NCBI GenBank assembly: GCA_022497155.1
Contig: MU385721.1
Location: 1 to 64,000 of the forward strand
Direction: 5' to 3'
DNA: 64,000 nt
Origin: Whalleya microplaca
Lineage: Eukaryota > Ascomycota > Sordariomycetes > Xylariales > Xylariaceae
Within the stretch, counting starts at the first letter, position 1, and the number at the start of each line of letters is the position of its first letter. The notes beneath the pieces were generated by a model that worked only from the letters and a program-made list of their open reading frames with translations, ran no database searches and had not been told where the DNA came from. Shown piece by piece: positions 21,013-33,621 of this stretch. Made by a program: the position numbers and the translations under genes.

Positions 21013-22032
21013 TTACCAGCTACTATGTCGTGCCGTCAAGGCGTCAAGGGCCATTCCGTGAGAGATGCCCTCAAATGCTTTCTGTGCCTGCTTGAGCACT
21101 AGGTCCGCGGCCGCAGTCCCCACTTTCTCAGCTTCACGACGGGCCTTCTTGAAGTTCTCCGCGAGGGTCTGCCACTTGTCGATGGTGTACTCTCTCCGCT
21201 CCTTGTCCCGACAAGTATGGCACTTATTGCTGATGACACCGCCCTCTGGGAGGGTCTTGGGGAGCGAGCCAATAGTGTCGTGAGCGATCAGGCGGGCCTG
21301 GACCGAGTGGCCGCACCCAATATGGACCATCTCCTTGCGGCAGAACGGGCAATTCTCATGGGCATCGAGCCACATCGACATACAACTATGGCAGGCTACG
21401 TGCCCGCATGGCAAAACTGCGGGGGTCTTTGGCTCGGGGCTTTGGGAGGTCAAACCCATCTTTAGCGGAGTTTCCTGACAGATTTGACATACCAGGTTTT
21501 CGGGACAGTCGATGAGAAAAGTGATCTTGGGATTCGGGAAAAAGGTCTCCCTGTCGCTGCTCACCTTCCGCCCGTCCTCCTCGTCGCCCTCCCTCCTCGA
21601 GCGACTCGTCCGTTTTAAAAAACCCCGGACCACGTACTTGAGATCCGAATTGCCCCCCGGCGGTCGTACCCCTTTTGGGTGGCAGGACGGTTGGGGCTCC
21701 TCGGGTGCGTGGACGTGTGCTCTCGTCGAATCGGACAGAGACCGCTCAGAGCGATGCTCATGATGCTCACGGCGCTCCCTAGCTCGAGCCTCTTGGCGCT
21801 GGCGCTCCCGGGCTTCCCTGTGTCTGCGTAGATCTTGCGTGGCTCGGGAGGACCGAGTGGACAGGGCTTGGTCACGGTACTCCGCGATCGCCTCCGACTG
21901 CACCTCCCGAGGTCGTCTATAGGCGCCGGGGGCCTCATCGCTAGAAGAGGGTTCACGGCGGGCACGTCGGTTCGAGTAGGCAGCGCCGGCGCTGCTGCTG
22001 CTGCCATATCCACTATCCAAGGGCTCATCCAT
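21013..22032 (-). CDS. RING-HC finger protein, putative E3 ubiquitin ligase
   Basis: A 339-residue product from ATG 22032 (MDEPLDSGYGSSSS). The frame is open further upstream but only to a GTG. A GTAAGT/TTTTAG pair just upstream (about 22120-22040) suggests a 5'UTR intron that removes that stretch. The N-terminal half is low-complexity, Arg/Ser/Glu-rich and predicted to be disordered. A C3HC4 RING covers residues 182-231: CQIC, then LPCGHVACHSC, then CPFC. It is followed by a second potential zinc site (CGH and CHTCRDKERREYT). The C-terminus is helical. RING-HC proteins generally recruit E2 enzymes; this subfamily is common in Sordariomycetes and has no known substrate to my knowledge. Confidence 0.75.
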   Translation of the reverse strand: MDEPLDSGYGSSSSAGAAYSNRRARREPSSSDEAPGAYRRPREVQSEAIAEYRDQALSTRSSRATQDLRRHREARERQRQEARARERREHHEHRSERSLSDSTRAHVHAPEEPQPSCHPKGVRPPGGNSDLKYVVRGFLKRTSRSRREGDEEDGRKVSSDRETFFPNPKITFLIDCPENLVCQICQETPLKMGLTSQSPEPKTPAVLPCGHVACHSCMSMWLDAHENCPFCRKEMVHIGCGHSVQARLIAHDTIGSLPKTLPEGGVISNKCHTCRDKERREYTIDKWQTLAENFKKARREAEKVGTAAADLVLKQAQKAFEGISHGMALDALTARHSSW

Positions 22033-23776
22033 CTTGATGGGTATCTTGCCTAAAATACTTCCGTTTTTTCCGTAAATTATTTTGGTTTCAATCCGCATTT
22101 CGATTTCTGGGGACTTACTTGTTGGGTAAGAAATGAGTAGAAAGCGTAAGCTATTCACCGGGTGTGTTTTCTCTTGGTGAAGGTCTCGACTGATCTGCTG
22201 ATTTCAATTGAGGTGGTACCATGTGGCGGCGATTCGAGCATATATACACCTCGGCCTGCATGGTATTGTTTACTTTAACAAAGACTTGTAATCGATGATA
22301 TAAGAATCGGTCTTTGTTGCGATATTTTAGTCAAGAATATCCATTGACTTGTCTTCACTAACAAGAGACAAAGGAGCAAAGTCCTTTGCTATATCTCGAT
22401 GGGCTTTCTCAGCCGGTGGAGAATCTAGGGTACATGGTATGCATTGAGTGATGGACTCTGGAAGAATACAAGATAAAGAATTCAGGCCACGAAATCAACG
22501 AATGACACCAACATCTGCTTTTATGTCGCTTGATCCAGAGCAAGGATGGAGTACAACAAGAGACCAGGAAGTATAGTGAAAGATTGCTCTTCATAGTCTC
22601 TATCTCATGATATCTTTCTAATCTGTGTCTTCTAATCGAAGGCAACGATCACATCTCTGGTCCGCGACTAGCATACCCTTTGGGTAAAGTTGAATGACCA
22701 ATAAATAAGTGGCATATAGGTCGAATAGACTACAAACTTGGAGAATTTGAGGTCATGATGTAAACATGTAAATGTTCGCCAATTCTATCTGAACATCCAT
22801 TTACTCCGGCTTGGAGCTATGAAATATGTCTATGTGTGAGATCTCAGTTAGTCATGGTTCAAGCTACATTCATAAGGTTATGATACGTCTTAAATAGTGC
22901 GTGCCGAACAAAACTATAGCATATTCCTCGGCGCAGATATATGATACAGCTACCTATCAAAGCCAGCCTACATTCTTAACATAGTAAAATGAAACTTACA
23001 TCATCTGCCCGGTCTACATAATTTTGAGTATATTTATGGACATGAAGATCCGGAAGATAATGACTAAATAATGGATTGGCCATATGTGTGTGTTTTAGAC
23101 ATGACGGTTTCATTATCCGCTTAGGTAGTTATATCATAAACATACTACTATATTCATATTCTATGCAGAGAAATTAACTTGTGTGAAAATCCAGATGTTA
23201 TAGTAAGTAGCCAGCTCTTTTTGATTTCCTTCCCGATACATAAAGTCCTTTATTGGAACTTAGAACCTAGCGTCGCATACCCAACTAGAAAGCTGTAGTC
23301 TGATAATCTCTATGATGAATATGACTACATGGTACTAAGTATGTGATTTTGAACGATGTTATGCGGGACATAATGAAAACAAAACATTTAATGTAAGATT
23401 CTGCTTACAAGTACCAGGACTGAGAATAAACTAAATGCCGAGCTATAGAGCGGTTAGGAGTTGTAGATGGAGTCATTCAGGGGGAAATATGTGGGATAAT
23501 CGCATTTGTATGCTAACTTTCGGAATGTATTGTTATAACGGGCATGGTCCCCACCCCCACAGTTTGCAGTTACAGTGAGCTGCACGGTAATGGACCATCA
23601 ATTTCTGCTTTGAATTTCAGCCTCGCAAATATATCACAGCTGCAACAATTCCACCAACGAAAACCACGACGTCCCTACCTAGGTTAAGCTGCGATAACCT
23701 CCTCCTCCACACGGAATCACACAGCATTCACACATAATTACAACGGTAATACAAGCAAGGCCCACCTCCGACGAAG
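22033..23776. other. Intergenic 1.7 kb, nothing recognised
   Basis: This holds the probable 5'UTR intron of the RING gene at its left end and the promoter of the U2A' gene at its right end. The middle is AT-leaning without coding frames or evident repeats. Confidence 0.45.
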
Positions 23777-24796
23777 ATGAGGCTCACGGCCGAGCTGATC
23801 CAAAATTCCCCTTCCTGGCTCAACGCGCTCAAGGAACGTGAGCTCGACCTGCGAGGTACGTTTGAAAAGAGCAGATACTACACTTGTTTGATCTAGCAGA
23901 GCAGAGTTGATAGCGAGCCCTCGCCGGCCTGAACAGGACATCGAATCCCCGCCATCGAGAACTTAGGTGTCGCAGGTGTACGTTTCCCCTCCTCCCCACC
24001 CCCCTTCTTCTCTTGCCTGTTGTTGATGTCTCTTATGTACATGTGTTGATGAGTGCCATTGCAGCCCCAAGATGCCATAGACTTCGTCGACAACGACATC
24101 CAGATCCTCGGCAACTTCCCCCTGTCGCCGCGGATACAGTCGCTGCTCCTCGCGCGCAACCGCGTCTCCTCCATACAGCCCACGCTCGCCACCTCGATCC
24201 CGAACCTCAGGAACCTGCAGCTGGAGTCGAATGACCTGAAGGAGCTGGGCGATCTAGACCCATTGGGGTCTTTTGCGCGTCTGACGCATCTGGTATTGAC
24301 GGACAACCCCGTGACGAAGAAGGAGGTAAGTCTCAAGTCCCGAAGCGTCCCCCCTTCCCTCCCCCTGCCCCCGGGGCCAGACACGAGTAGGAGTGGCAGC
24401 TACTAACGCGACCGTGGCCCGCAGCACTACCGATACTGGGTCCTCTGGCGCTGCCCAGCGGTCCGCTTCCTCGACTACCGGAAGGTGAAGGACGCGGAGC
24501 GGAAGCAGGCGGCGGAGCTCTTCGGCACGGCGGAGGCGCCCACGGACCTGGCGGCCAAGATCACGGGGACCAAGACGCGGACCTTCGACGCGTCGCTGGC
24601 GAACGGCGGCGGCGCCGGCCTGCCCACGCGCATGTCGCGCATAAAACTCACCGAGGACGAGAAGAAGCGCCTGCAGGACCTGATCAAGAAGGCCACGAGC
24701 CTCGACGAGATCACGAGGCTGGAGTCCATGCTGCGCGAGGGCAGAATCCCCGCCGGCGTTCATCTGGGTGGTGGTGGTGACGGGATGGAGGAATGA
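23777..24796 (+). CDS. LEA1: U2 snRNP protein A' (Lea1)
   Basis: This is the leucine-rich-repeat subunit of the U2 snRNP that pairs with U2B'' on U2 snRNA stem-loop IV and helps branch-site recognition. Four exons are seen: 23777-23855, 23937-23977, 24065-24325 and 24425-24796. All junctions are in frame, giving 250 residues. Donors are GTACGT, GTACGT and GTAAGT. The start MRLTAELIQNSPSWLNALKE and the blocks LDLRGHRIPAIENLGVA, DAIDFVDNDIQILGNFP, NLRNLQLESNDL and LTHLVLTDNPVT are typical Lea1 LRRs. The LRR cap reads HYRYWVLWRCPAVRFLDYRK. The C-terminal extension after residue 160 is the usual variable tail. It converges on the Dpb3-like gene. Confidence 0.93.
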
Positions 24797-25123
24797 AGGG
24801 ATGAAGGAGTTGCTCTTGGTGTGTAGGGTGTAGGGCCGGGTGGTGGGTGGTAGTATCTGGGGACGTGACAATTGCACAAAATGTAGGGCATATATACCCA
24901 TGAATCAGGCATTGCTATATGTATTATTTGCCGGCGTCCATTTTGGGCGTAAGGCACAACCTCCTATCTGAGTCTTCTGCTATGTGAAACCTGATCTTCT
25001 CCTCCATGCCCGTCAATGACTCTCTTACACAGCAGCATCTGCCTTGCGCGAATGGCTACGCAGAGTACGTAATCGACTATCCGCGGCCACAGGCTGGTCA
25101 TCCACGTTGATTGCAGCATTGTC
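24797..25123. other. Short convergent intergenic region
   Basis: 327 bp of shared 3' flank between LEA1 (+) and the histone-fold gene (-). It starts with GGGT/GGTG-rich sequence. Nothing else is seen. Confidence 0.5.
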
Positions 25124-25818
25124 CTATCCGCTCATATCAACGTCCTCCTCGCCCCGTGCCTGCCGCATCTCGTTCTGCAGTTGGTCATTCGGATCCGCCA
25201 GCCCGTCGTCCTCGCTCACTATCCGCGCCCCACTGGCCCCCACGAAACTTCTATTTAGGCTGGACCGGCTGGTGCTGCTCTTGTGCTTCTTGCCGTTCGG
25301 CACGGCCACCGCCGGCTGCTCCTCCGGTCGGTCGGCCACGCCGCCGCTCAGCTGGGCGCGCATGGCGGCGGCCTGGGCCTTGATCTGCTTGTAGGGCACC
25401 GTCTTGGGCACGACGTCCTCGAGGAACTCCATGTTGCCGTCGTGCGAGATGGCGGCCGCGAGGTCCTTGTACTGGATGTTGCGCCGCGGCTTGCGCTCCA
25501 GCTTCACCATGTTCAGGCCCTCGGAGGCGAGGTGCTGGATGAACATCTCCTATGTATGCTGGGTTAATAGAATGATCCTGCGGTTCGTTAGTGGAAGAGA
25601 CACGCACTGTGGCTAGAGTGATGACGAATGCGGCATTGTTCGAACAGATGCCGATGTCCTGGTCTTGCGCAATGATCTTCTTCACTCTGGACACTGAAGG
25701 GCGCTCGATGGTTAGCATCGTGCTGGGCAGATATTATGGTTATCATCCACTTACAGGGGAGTTGAGTTTGACCCGTGATCTCCTTCCGAGGCGGAATTGC
25801 CGTAGTGTTATACGGCAT
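25124..25818 (-). CDS. Histone-fold protein, Dpb3/CHRAC/NF-YC-like
   Basis: Three exons (25818-25755, 25693-25608, 25549-25124) join in frame to 191 residues. Introns have a GTAAGT donor with TTCAG acceptor and a GTGCGT donor with CATAG acceptor. The histone fold covers about residues 20-90: LPLSRVKKIIAQDQDIGICS, NNAAFVITLATEMFIQHLA, then RKPRRNIQYKDLAAAISH. This pattern is that of the CBF/NF-Y archaeal-histone family, closest to Dpb3 (DNA polymerase epsilon) and CHRAC subunits rather than the CCAAT-binding NF-YC. The C-terminal half is disordered and ends in an acidic tail. Such subunits pair with a Dpb4-type partner and bind DNA. Which complex it serves cannot be settled from sequence alone. 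Confidence 0.82.
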
Positions 25819-26735
25819 TTTTACGAGAGGTGTGACGGCAGATACACCAACGATACCGCAACGAAGTATGTAATGACTTCCAGAGAATGATACCAGGAAG
25901 ATGAGCCTCTGATGGTGATGCTGGAAATAAGTTAGCTGATATATAGGATTTCCAGACTTATATGAAATACAAATTAAAATGAATCTCCTTCATAAACAAC
26001 TCGCCTACCGGGGTGACCCGTCAAAGTAAGAGTTGGCAAGAAAATGCTCAAAGGCTGGGCTGGTATCTTTGAAGTTGACTGCTATTCACCTGGTCAAGGT
26101 GTAGATAGATACTTATTGCCAGTCGAACGAAAGCCAGGCTGTCAAAGGGAAGAGCACTGGGGTTGAAGATTGCAATTTCACCAAAAATGAAGCGATATGA
26201 GACTCACCTCTCTTCACACTCCAATATCTAAAGCTTCTCAAAAGTAACACAAATTGAAGTGAAAGGGCATCATTCCTAGGTCCAACGCGTGATGCTTGGG
26301 GAGGGACGCGATCCCATTAAAAACCAAAAGCGGTAGGCGGTCGAAGTCCTGGGTGGGCACTGGTTGCGCCGGCGAAAGCCCGGCTAAAACTCCCGATGAC
26401 TGCTATGGTATGTACGGAATATGCATGTACCCATCTACAGGTTGCACAGGCCCAGTACGGGCCCCATAGACACGTACAGACCGTTGCTTGGAAAGGCTTA
26501 TGTACTGTAATACAGTGGAGGACCGCTGTAACTAGCCTCAATAGGTACATGTACCGACCAGCCCAGCCAGCTTGGCCGATTACGTAGGAGCAACCGATCA
26601 ACTACATGATTATCCCAAGTCAACATTGAGCATTCGATATCCACCCGAACACCAAGACGAGATATCTGGCGCGATCGAATTGAAAATTGACTCGTCTAGA
26701 ACTAGGGGTCGAGAATGGTCACTATCTGACCGGGA
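25819..26735. promoter_or_regulatory. Divergent intergenic region
   Basis: About 0.9 kb between the divergent histone-fold gene (-) and the CLC gene (+). Frames here are short and unsupported. An in-frame TGA shortly before 26736 limits how far upstream the CLC coding sequence can start without another exon. Confidence 0.45.
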
Positions 26736-29477
26736 ATGGCTTCCCGTACCACCTCCTTTGCCCGTCCGCAGGCCCCGCGAATACCGTCCGTGAGCTCGAG
26801 GTTATCCTTCGCCGTCTCGACCGCCGAACGAGGCGAGGGCGGCAATGCGCCAGCCGAACACCATCAGATCGACGAGGAGATCGCCGAGATCAAGAGATAC
26901 GAGGTACGTCCTTTTCCGTTGCTGGCTGGTAGGCAGGCAGTCTTGGGACACCCCCCCACGGACCTTGGGTTAACATGGCATTGCCCTCATTAGGACTTTA
27001 CGACGATAGGTATGCGCCTAGACGCGACGGCCGAATAATGCAGACAGAAAAATAATACTAAGACGGGTAAACACAGATTGGGTCCAAGATGCTACACAGG
27101 AAAGGTTACGTCGGAGAGCGCGCCGGCGGAAGACGGCTGGCTTGTCCGACCATGGCAGAGTGTCCTGGAGAGTCAGGTTGGGGGAGTCCTACGACGCTGC
27201 GCAGGGCTGGATCGTGGTCACCCTGATAGGCGCCGCCATTGGGCTGAACGCCGCCCTCCTGAACATCATCACCGAGTGGCTATCCGATATCAAGATGGGC
27301 TACTGTACCACGGCCTTCTACCTGAACGAGAACTTCTGCTGCTGGGGTGAAGATAACGGGTGTGACCACTGGCACCGTTGGACGGGCTTCGAACCCGCCA
27401 ACTACGTGCTGTATATCATGTTTGCGGTAAGTTGGTGTGCCTATTCCGGCGCAGCTGTAGTTGCTAAATTGGGCAGACTATATTTGCGTGGACTTCAGCA
27501 ACTCTCGTCAAGTCGTTTGCGCCTTACGCCGCTGGCTCCGGTATATCCGAGATCAAGTGCATTATCGCTGGATTCGTCATGAAGGGGTTCCTAGGGTTCT
27601 GGACACTGGTCATCAAATCCGTCGCGCTACCACTCGCTATCGCGTCTGGACTTTCGGTTGGCAAGGAGGGTCCTAGCGTACACTACGCAGTATGCACAGG
27701 CAATGTCATTTCGAGGCTATTCGACAAGTACAAGCGGAACGCATCCAAAACACGAGAGATTCTCAGCGCTTGCGCCGCTGCGGGAGTAGGAGTTGCCTTC
27801 GGCAGCCCTATCGGAGGTGTTCTTTTCTCTCTGGAGGAAATGTCCAACTACTTCCCCTTAAAGACGATGTGGCGCAGTTACTTCTGTGCCCTAGTCGCCA
27901 CGGCAGTTCTGGCGGCCATGAACCCCTTCAGGACTGGCCAACTCGTCATGTTTCAAGTCAAGTATGACCGCTCGTGGCATTTCTTCGAGACGGTACCATA
28001 CATCATAATTGGTATTTTTGGTGGTCTATACGGCGCATTTGTTATCAAGTGGAATCTACGGGCCCAAGCTTTTCGAAAGAAATATTTATCGAAGTGGGCT
28101 GTTCTTGAAGCGACACTGCTGGCTGCGGGGACGGCTATCATCTGCTATCCCAACGTGTTTCTACGGATTGACATGTCAGAGAGCATGGAGATTCTATTTT
28201 TGGAATGTGAAGGAACCGAAGACTACCAAGGACTCTGCGATAACGACAAGCGGTGGGCTAATATCGTATCATTGGTTCTCGCGACCGTAGTTCGGGTATT
28301 CCTAGTTATTATCTCGTATGGCTGCAAAGTGCCAGCGGGCATCTTCGTGCCGTCAATGGCTATTGGAGCCTCCTTTGGCCGGGCTGTCGGGATCGTCATG
28401 CAGGCAATCTATCATGCGCATCCGGAAAGCACATTCTTTTCGGCTTGTCAACCGGACGAGCCCTGCATTACTCCTGGCACCTACGCCTTCCTGGGAGCCG
28501 CTGCAGCGCTCAGTGGTATCATGCATATCACAGTCTCGGTGGTGGTCATCATGTTTGAGCTCACAGGAGCCCTCACTTACATCTTGCCTACGATGATTGT
28601 CGTCGGCGTTACGAAGGCGGTGTCTGATATGTTTGGCAAAGGTGGCATTGCCGACCGGATGATCTGGTTTAGTGGTTTCCCCTTCCTGGATAACAAGGAA
28701 GAGCACAACTTCGGCGTCCCAGTGTCCGCCGCCATGACGAACGATGTGGTCGTCATACCTATCCATGGCATGACCCTCGGATCCATCGAGGACTTGCTAA
28801 AACAGCCAAAGTACCAAGGCTTCCCCATCGTCGAGGATGTCTCGACGAAGGTCCTCGTAGGCTACGTCGGCCGCACCGAGCTGCGGTACGCCATCGATCG
28901 TCTCCGCCGCGAGCGCTCGATCGCGATAAGCCCGGAAGCGCGGTGCAACTTCTCGCCTCCATCCCTAAGCGCCATCACGCCGATCACGCCGACCGTCACG
29001 ATCAGCAACGTGGACTACAGCATGTCGTCGGCGTCGGTGGACTTCAGCCGGTACGTGGACGCGACGCCGGTCACCGTGCACCCGCGGCTGCCGCTCGAGA
29101 CGGTGATGGAGCTGTTCCGCAAGATCGGCCCGCGCGTGATCCTGATCGAGCACCGCGGGCGCCTGGCGGGGCTCGTCACCGCCAAGGACTGCCTCAAGTA
29201 CCAGTTCAAGGCCGAGGCGGCCGAGAACCCCCGCGACGACCGCGACATCGCCGAGGGCCACGAACGGCTCTGGGCCCTCATGAAGAACGTCGGCGCCTGG
29301 GTCTCCGGCAAGGTGTCCAGCGCGAGCGGCGGGCGCATCACCCTCGGCACCGGCACCGAGGAGAGGGTGCCGTTGGTACGAGGAGGTGGTGGTGGGGGAG
29401 GAGGCGCACATGGGCATATTATGGATGGCGATGAGGATGTGGGGGACGACGATGGGGTTGAGTTGGAGAATAGATAG
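26736..29477 (+). CDS. CLC chloride/proton exchanger with tandem CBS domains
   Basis: Four exons (26736-26903, 26994-27009, 27077-27426, 27477-29477) give 844 residues; exon 2 is only 16 nt (encoding DFTTI) yet keeps frame. The CLC core runs from about residue 110 to 580. Ion-path motifs are GSGISEIK (about 198), GKEGPSVH with gating Glu242, and GIFVPS (about 466). FSLEEM carries Glu299, equivalent to the proton glutamate of exchangers. Both glutamates being present argues for a 2Cl-/H+ antiporter rather than a channel. Two CBS domains follow (about 590-645 and 700-755). The C-terminus is glycine- and acid-rich. Fungal relatives (Gef1, CLC-A) act in Golgi/endosomal acidification and copper loading; location here is inferred. 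The N-terminal 50 residues are the least certain. Confidence 0.93.
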
Positions 29478-31051
29478 CGGTGATATACAGTACCTTGGTC
29501 TTGAACGATACTCTGGAACGATACCTAATATATGAGGGCACTATCTATGTACCAAGATATGTATCTGAAATGTAAACAAACTAGAATACAGATAGATGAA
29601 AGCTGTGTCTTGTTGTGTTATATCTCTCTGCATGAAGAGGTGTGTCTATTTAATCTACTGTATTTAAGGACATGACGTGCCCGCGAGCCGGCTTGGCTTA
29701 CTATGATTGAGGTCGGATACCCGGCACCGTGTGCCAATCTGAGATCGGCGAACTTCTTAGGTAGTACCACGCACAGAACTGTGGGCCTTCAGTGTATCCC
29801 AGATCGATGCAGGAACGGCAGAACGGGTGCCGAATGAATGCGAGCCTGAGTCACGCCGCTTTTAGCTGGAGCTTAGCTACAAGTACATGTACGCAGTAGA
29901 GTCTGGTCTGGGCATGACCTTACTTAAGCCCCCGTTCCCAAGTTACAATAAAGTTGGAATTTTGCAAATATTTACATATATATGAGTTACTTAGGTAGAT
30001 ATAACTTTAGCTGATGTAAATTCATGATGATTCTTTCATTTCTAGTCGTCCGACACTAGAGGGGAGAGCCGCCACACTCCGGCTGCGAGACACAAGAAAA
30101 CCATCTTGGCCAAAAACGGTCGCTACGTTTTGAAAGACATTATGGCTCTGGCACATCCATTGATTGATACCGAGTTCAAAGTGAGAGACGACCTGGAGAA
30201 ACGTGCCCTTTGAAGCTTACCATGCTCCCTGGAATAAAACTTACAGAAGCAATTTTCGACAAGGTTTGCTAAAAGTTGAACGTTGGGGTTTATTTCCGTG
30301 GTCATTGTAGTGTTTTATATTGGACCACTGGTCTGGATGAGCTCTCTAGTTGAAGGAAAGCTGAAAGTAATATCACATAAAACAAGACGGTTTCATAATA
30401 ATATAGTTGTTTCCGTTTATATTTCTCATTGAAATAAAGTGAGAACTTACATATTACCTGTGTTATAATCAATTATACGAATTATATCAAGTTTATTTTG
30501 TTTGTATAACTGTTTATTAGTCCTGAAAGATCCGGCGGCTGCTTAAAGCACGTTCCTGGGGACGGATTAAGCCGTGTCCGAGTAAAGGCGGCATTAGTGT
30601 TAGGCCAGATTTGGCGAGATGTAAATGTCGTGGGCGCTCTGGACCCAAGGCAATGTTACATCTGGTCGACTAAACCCAATCACTTAATCGCATTTGTTTG
30701 ATAGATCACAGCTAAACCGATTTGATAGGCATACTTGCTTTATATACCTAGTCTTTAGGCCGATATCCAAAGACGATTAACCTTTTGCTTACCTATCATA
30801 TGTATCTGGGCAGGCTGGCAGGCTAGGGTCAAACCCCCTATCTTAGGTACCCCTAAAACACTGGAACTCGGGGAATGCATGACGGGCATAACCCCGAAAA
30901 ACTCGCAGCCTGAAACGGGAGGTGCCTGCACACAACCACGTTTTTTGCTGGTTTGTCATCAGCCAACCTAAAGAGGTTGTTATCTCTCACACATTCCTGA
31001 CGTACATTACGTACACTACCTGAGCAGCCGGGCCTATCCGTGTGTGCCACC
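29478..31051. other. Intergenic 1.6 kb, nothing recognised
   Basis: 3' flank of the CLC gene and 5' flank of the TMEM42-like gene. AT-rich stretches at about 29940-30030 and 30360-30500 carry no coding signal. No tRNA or inverted repeat was noted. Confidence 0.45.
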
Positions 31052-32571
31052 ATGGCCCGATCCGGCAAAATGCCATCTTCTTCCTCCACCACCACCACCA
31101 CATCCGCATCCGCTGCCGCCTCCGCACAACCGAGGAGACGCCCCGTTGCTGCTGGTATCGCCGAAGTGAAAGACAGCAATAGCACGGATAAGCATACGAA
31201 GAGTAGCACCAAGCCCCTACTCGACGGCCCGGCATCCTCGGACGACGAGATCGAGGCCGAGGCTGCTGTGGACTTAACCCCCACGATGTCGTGGACGGCT
31301 AGGAATCAATGGATCGTGCTTGCGATGGCCAGCGGTGCTTGCGCTGCTTTCAATGGTGTTTTTGCTAAATTGTGAGTTTTATTATGCTTCGTCTCTTCTT
31401 CATCGCCGGTGTCCCAATACCGAAGGATCTAGCGCATATGGTCTTCCCCATCTCATAGCTTACGGGCCACATTTGCAACTTATCTCTCATTATCATTCAT
31501 CATTTCACATGGAAATGTGGCGCGCGCCAACTATTACACTCGGAATCTTTGAGATAATTCTCTAGAAGTCTCTTCGGGGAATATCTATATGGAAACTAAT
31601 CAGGACAACAGAACAACAAACGACCTGACATCTCACATCTCCCACGGCATCTCCGGGTTCCTCGGACTCACGAACATTGAAAAGTTCATCGAGGTCGTCG
31701 TGCGCTGTGTAAGTACTGCGAATTTTCATTGGTTTCCTCTCCTCTCCTACTCCCCCGGCACCTGGATTAAGTTTTCCAAAGTCCGCGTCAGCCAGTCGGT
31801 TATTCGCATAAGCGTCGGGCTGTCCCGCTCTAGCGTGCCCTTCCTCCAAGCATGTGAAAACGCCATGTTCTGAGGCGTCAAAATGTCCTTTGCTGAATGC
31901 TAACATACGCAGATCTTCTTTGGACTAAATCTAGTCTTCAATGGAGTCGTGAGTTACACCTTTCTACTTCGTTCCCATCCTCCTCCCGCAATGGACATCG
32001 TCCCTGAAACCAAACACCCTATTCCCCCTACACCAACCCCTCATCCCTGAGCCCCTAATACCTACATCCTCCCCAACCCCCTTTTCACCCCCCTCCCCAG
32101 CCATCTATCTAACACACCCCGCAGATGTGGACGCTCTTCACACAAGCGCTAGCCAAGGGCCAGTCGACGACGCAGGTCTCGATCATGAACACGTCGACGA
32201 ACTTCATGATCACGGCGCTGCTCGGGCTCGCCATCTTCGCCGAGTCCCTGCCGCCGCTCTGGTGGGCCGGCGCCGCCCTGCTCGTCGCCGGCAACGTCAT
32301 CATCGGGCGCAAGACGCAGGAGGACCCCCAATCCCAATCCCACGACGACAGCCACGACGATGGGGAGGCTGTCAGTCTGCACGGTGATCCCGCGTCCGCG
32401 GCTGAGCTGGGCGAGGGCTATGGCACCGTGACAACGCCGCAGACCGAGGGCGTGCTGGTGCCGGTTGAGAAGGATGATGATGATGAGCAGGAGGGTGAAG
32501 GGGATGGTGGGGAGGAGGTGGATGAGGATGTGGCGCTTATTGGCGATGTGAGTGGTGTGGATGGGCGGTGA
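31052..32571 (+). CDS. TMEM42-like DMT/EamA-family membrane protein
   Basis: Four exons (31052-31371, 31612-31708, 31913-31948, 32125-32571) join in frame to 299 residues. The ATG has an ideal context (CCACCATGG). The N-terminus (about 80 residues) is Ser/Thr/Ala-rich and cytosolic. Transmembrane segments are MASGACAAFNGVFAKL, VVVRCIFFGLNLVFNGVMWT, NFMITALLGLAIFAESL and LWWAGAALLVAGNVIIG. TTQVSIMNTSTNF is the EamA-type hairpin of this family. The tail after residue 215 is acidic. Members are four-TM half-size drug/metabolite transporters of unknown substrate. Intron 1 uses a GTGAGT donor and ACAACAG acceptor, and placing the join there restores FAKLTTNDL, which reads like the family. Confidence 0.82.
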
Positions 32572-33621
32572 CGATTTAATGAGATCTATATAAGCATAAG
32601 ACTCTTTTGGTTACTTGCATCATCATCATAAGACATCAGAAGGCATCAGAAAGGCTGGTCCATTATGTATAGATATCTAGAGATAGATCTTGGCATTGTA
32701 AGACATAGAGCATATCGATATATTTTCAGATGTTTATCCGAGCATTGCAGTTTATATACATGTAGCTTCCTATTAGTTTCGTGTACCTACTAAGACCCGA
32801 CTATCAAGGACATAATATAGCTTTAGCACAGCAGCACGAATGAGCAAAACTCTGCAACATCAAATGTTTCATATTGATCACGAGTCTATGCCCTGAGATT
32901 GTGGAATGCCGTTTGCCTTAAATCGCATAATGGTCCCTGACTCCGTGCAAATTATACCTCAAAACTCCGTCCAACCCTTGCCAGCGTGTAATAATAATAC
33001 ATCAGCCAAGCCGTAAACTCGTGACCCGTGTCTCGTCCACGATCGTAGGCTCGGACTGCGTGTTCTGGGACAGCAAGACTTAAAACGACCCATGCAATCC
33101 AATTGTGATTTTCCGTAGCATTCAATGATCGGCTGGGAAAAGGCGAAATGTCGAGTAATGGGCCTCAAGAAGGCAAAAACAAACGGCAGTGTCGATGCGG
33201 TGGGGAGATGAAACGGGGTAAGGAAATCCAGGAGTATGTGAGAAACGATGACATCCGGGGGCTGAGGATTGAACAGTGTTGGGAAAGGACTACCAAGTCA
33301 CCTCGTCCCAGAGGAATAGAAGACGAGCGTTTCTATGGCAGACCTATATCCTATTGCACCTAGGACGACCTAGGGCGACCATGATCCCTTGTCAACTTAG
33401 TACTTCTCACAGTACCTCTTTTTCGGATTTGCATATGTACGCATCTTTCCAAGCCCCTTGACCAGGCTTTCCGATGTACAATTGTATTGGCATCTCTCTG
33501 CTATGAGCGCATCGTGTTCTTTTCTTCCCCAGTGGTGCATTCGCATATTCTTCTTTCGTAGGCGCGTTCCGTCTTGCTCGTTTTCTCTTTGTCTCCGGAT
33601 GGGATAAGGTCGATGGCCATT
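32572..33621. other. Intergenic 1 kb, nothing recognised
   Basis: Convergent 3' flanks. Short frames at 32959-33461 on both strands have no domain, no ATG-plus-signal and no splice logic. Confidence 0.45.

Noticed and set aside
28943..29434. 163-codon and opposite-strand 150-codon frames
   Set aside because: Both are shadows of the GC-rich CBS region of the CLC gene.
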